A stretch of DNA of 15,232 nucleotides from DAOUBA01 sp034432855 (GTDB lineage: Bacteria; Chloroflexota; Anaerolineae; B4-G1), in the NCBI GenBank assembly GCA_034432855.1, contig DAOUBA010000181.1:1-15232 (forward strand), written 5' to 3'. Below are positions 14,601 to 15,232 of this stretch, one piece after another. The position numbers and the translations under genes were made by a program. The notes beneath the pieces were generated by a model. That model saw only the letters and a program-made list of their open reading frames with translations, had not been told where the DNA came from and ran no database searches. Within the stretch, counting starts at the first letter, position 1; every line of letters starts with the position of its first letter.

Positions 14601-14926
14601 ACCGCCTGACGCTGCTACAACCCGGCGCGACGTTCTCCTTCACCGTTCCCGTCCTGACCGCCCGCCACGAGTATGCACAACAGCTACTGGAAGGGGAAGC
14701 GCCTGTCGGGAGTTTCCTGGAGGCGGTCTTTTACACCGCTTCGGGGTCGGCCGTGCGTCGCACTCAGGCAGGCCCCTCCGGCCGTTATGTGCTGGACACT
14801 ACAGGGTTGAACCTCCGGCCCGGATCGGGCGGCTATGTCCGAATGACCGATGGGGACGGGAGCACGGTTGACGCCGGGTTCATAATTCGGGGCTACCCGG
14901 TCTATCTCCCTCTCGTCCATAAATGA
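11648..14926 (+). CDS. Large secreted protein of about twelve beta-type repeats
   Basis: The 1092-residue protein starts at ATG 11648 after AAAGGA; an in-frame TTG at 11582 lies in the promoter and is rejected. Residues 1-32 are a signal peptide (MKPHLIWFSGIGAVAAVFLL). From about residue 70 to 1080 it consists of divergent modules of 70-110 residues. A typical module begins (D)xVSGxAPP, runs through LxVxxY strands, a TATAxGxY turn and a LxPGDxVxxxxP turn, and ends in a (V/L)PxLTA strand; clear starts are DVISGSAPP, DTVSGQAPP, DVISGLAPP and TVSGQAPA. Such repeats resemble bacterial Ig-like or carboxypeptidase-regulatory-like domains and suggest a surface adhesin or scaffold. It ends VYLPLVHK with no anchor, sortase motif or transmembrane helix. 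Catalytic residues are not evident. Confidence 0.8.
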   Translation: MKPHLIWFSGIGAVAAVFLLLALPGLSAPPEHVTAQSPETAPADFDPDPRWLSLLHSSHPNLLRLQAAAPSVNVHLTDRFVAGRVGLASSVTVSVTRAGARIAHAVAAPIPDVGGFFYLTQLTWAGAAYGSGGSCGGGAFQPGDVVWVAQAGLVTTMTIPTLNGLADAPTDVISGSAPPSQTVTLYLFPSVDSTATYTRTATSNEAGTYQAQWAPEVDLRPGDSGYILYAESPDRRAYVRFVTPVLRVQVAGMEISGLAAPCSEVEITLYDSEGGIRSGWWTWAEANGRFYLSEYWEKEATPLRPGDRVLALAAGQTFSTTVLAVTAHTDLSGGKVWGEAPAGAPVSVMRFAGPLSYGWDNLWDQLPTGQALVTATAPGLYTASLPLTRTDYGAACAFSPEGHQTCARFAVPYLRVRMGESRTPGGSLLAYEAEGQIDAPSAPLTIAIQSARGYPRDIRRLTAAGNGYFRDTLDYGQSLALDTGDVLTLTTPQGVRVALVLPLLTAEAHPLSDTVSGQAPPGTRLIVSILYDEYPIAPPPPGALGGGPAPPPPYYGYAVRVVTATAEGRYLADFSGEVDITSVTVGEVAMSTPEGHTVARAFRTVLGCRPTLTSVQVNGNYLGGFSDYHCPTLTLRLRDALGVLKAERVFDFSWRPSFEAYLYLYEVHPGEKEHPIPIRAGDMIELESAGQILTTTVPSLTVTLDPRGDVISGLAPPDTLLYLTVYNYGRLTTTVGAQGVYSVSLAGEYDLTAGDQVHVRYAQDGTWFFTLGAVPFFRAGLYQYWLSGLLPPITPYTVSLGSMHIAAVGYANSDGWWSTNLITRLVPGDIVTVTMPGGFRALTLPFLSAQVDRATATVSGQAPANARLRVDVETLQYIYRSREVTATAAGTYTVSFPDLAPLALIQGVLTYFDPEGDQVSLFFANRQWHVILGQPCVWGYADMVGVPFTATLQAGDAPLDSAFGGTSDWSGYFYGCFDRAIRSGDRLTLLQPGATFSFTVPVLTARHEYAQQLLEGEAPVGSFLEAVFYTASGSAVRRTQAGPSGRYVLDTTGLNLRPGSGGYVRMTDGDGSTVDAGFIIRGYPVYLPLVHK

Positions 14927-15151
14927 TTGGAGCAACTGCCTGTGTGCCGACTAAAGTCGCCCGTCACAGGCCTTCGGCCTCCGGTCGGCCTTCGCCGACC
15001 GGGAGTGTCGGCGTAGACCGATGTCCGCGGCACAGTGTGCCCGGGGGAGGCTGATTTTCAAGCAGCGTACGGCGGCGGGCAGCCGGGTAGGTAATTGCTG
15101 ATTGGAGGTAATTGCTCAGCCTGCCCTCCCGCAGGTTCGAAAATAGCGCCC
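14927..15151 (+). other. Intergenic region with several hairpins and an 11-bp direct repeat
   Basis: No gene is visible. CCTGTG (14939-14944) pairs with CACAGG (14965-14970) and encloses CGAC-TAAA-GTCG (14948-14959). AGGCC-TTC-GGCCT spans 14968-14980. CCGGTCGGC (14981-14989) pairs with GCCGACCGG (14994-15002) around CTTC. GGCACA-G-TGTGCC spans 15029-15041. AGGTAATTGCT occurs at 15089-15099 and 15106-15116, a spacing of 17 bases. The hairpins directly after the 1092-residue gene could act as a 3' mRNA boundary, although they lack a T-run. Confidence 0.7.
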
Positions 15152-15215
15152 GCACCGGCCTAAAGGGCCGGTGCTGGGAAGGGACACGCCCAGCGCCGCC
15201 GGTTCACGGCGGCGC
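15152..15215 (+). repeat. Fourth copy of the two-hairpin repeat
   Basis: Hairpin A (15152-15174) has the same arms as the tandem copies, but its loop is CTAAAGG, which extends the stem by one C-G pair. Hairpin B (15193-15215) is identical to the tandem copies. The spacer is 18 bases. It lies about 4.6 kb from the tandem block, so the element is dispersed and not only locally duplicated. Confidence 0.9.
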
Positions 15216-15232
15216 GGCGGCAAAAACGTCAC

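Noticed and set aside
14964..15155. Small minus-strand frame in the last intergenic region
   Set aside because: It runs through several hairpins, has no recognisable sequence and no ribosome binding site.

Overview
The window is GC-rich bacterial DNA. It most likely comes from a member of the Chloroflexota (Anaerolineae-like). This is inferred from three things: the two-subunit fumarase and ferredoxin-dependent oxoacid oxidoreductase, the secreted proteins carrying a VYLP(L/A)V segment, and the many short GC-rich palindromes between genes. All main genes lie on the + strand; the only minus-strand coding sequence is a small degraded toxin-antitoxin locus. I saw no tRNA, rRNA, CRISPR array or transposase.

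Layout. 1-354: 3' end of a C39-type cysteine peptidase gene. 391-786: small coiled-coil protein behind a good promoter. 789-5635: a central-metabolism cluster, in order fumarase alpha, (minus-strand TA remnant), fumarase beta, then the ferredoxin (delta), alpha and fused beta-gamma subunits of a 2-oxoacid (probably 2-oxoglutarate):ferredoxin oxidoreductase. Several junctions overlap or nearly touch, as in an operon. Together these enzymes would run the fumarate-malate and 2-oxoglutarate-succinyl-CoA steps of a ferredoxin-linked TCA cycle.

5848-14926: three secreted proteins of 1483, 302 and 1092 residues. The first has an amidotransferase-like domain followed by DUF11/Ig-like modules. The second belongs to a Chloroflexota secreted family I recognise only from memory. 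The third is built of about twelve weak beta-type repeats. Each has a signal peptide and a VYLP(L/A)V motif. The two large genes each have their own TTGCCM-17/18-TATAAT promoter.

The non-coding DNA is dominated by palindromic repeats of at least four types. The clearest is a roughly 75-bp two-hairpin element, present three times in tandem at 10308-10540 and once at 15152-15215; its right and left arms can also pair with each other into a competing central hairpin. Other palindromes lie inside genes: one forms the linker of the KorB-KorC fusion, and two sit in frame in the 1483-residue protein. The most unusual theme here is therefore intergenic-type palindromes that have become coding sequence. 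No defence or biosynthetic system was recognised.
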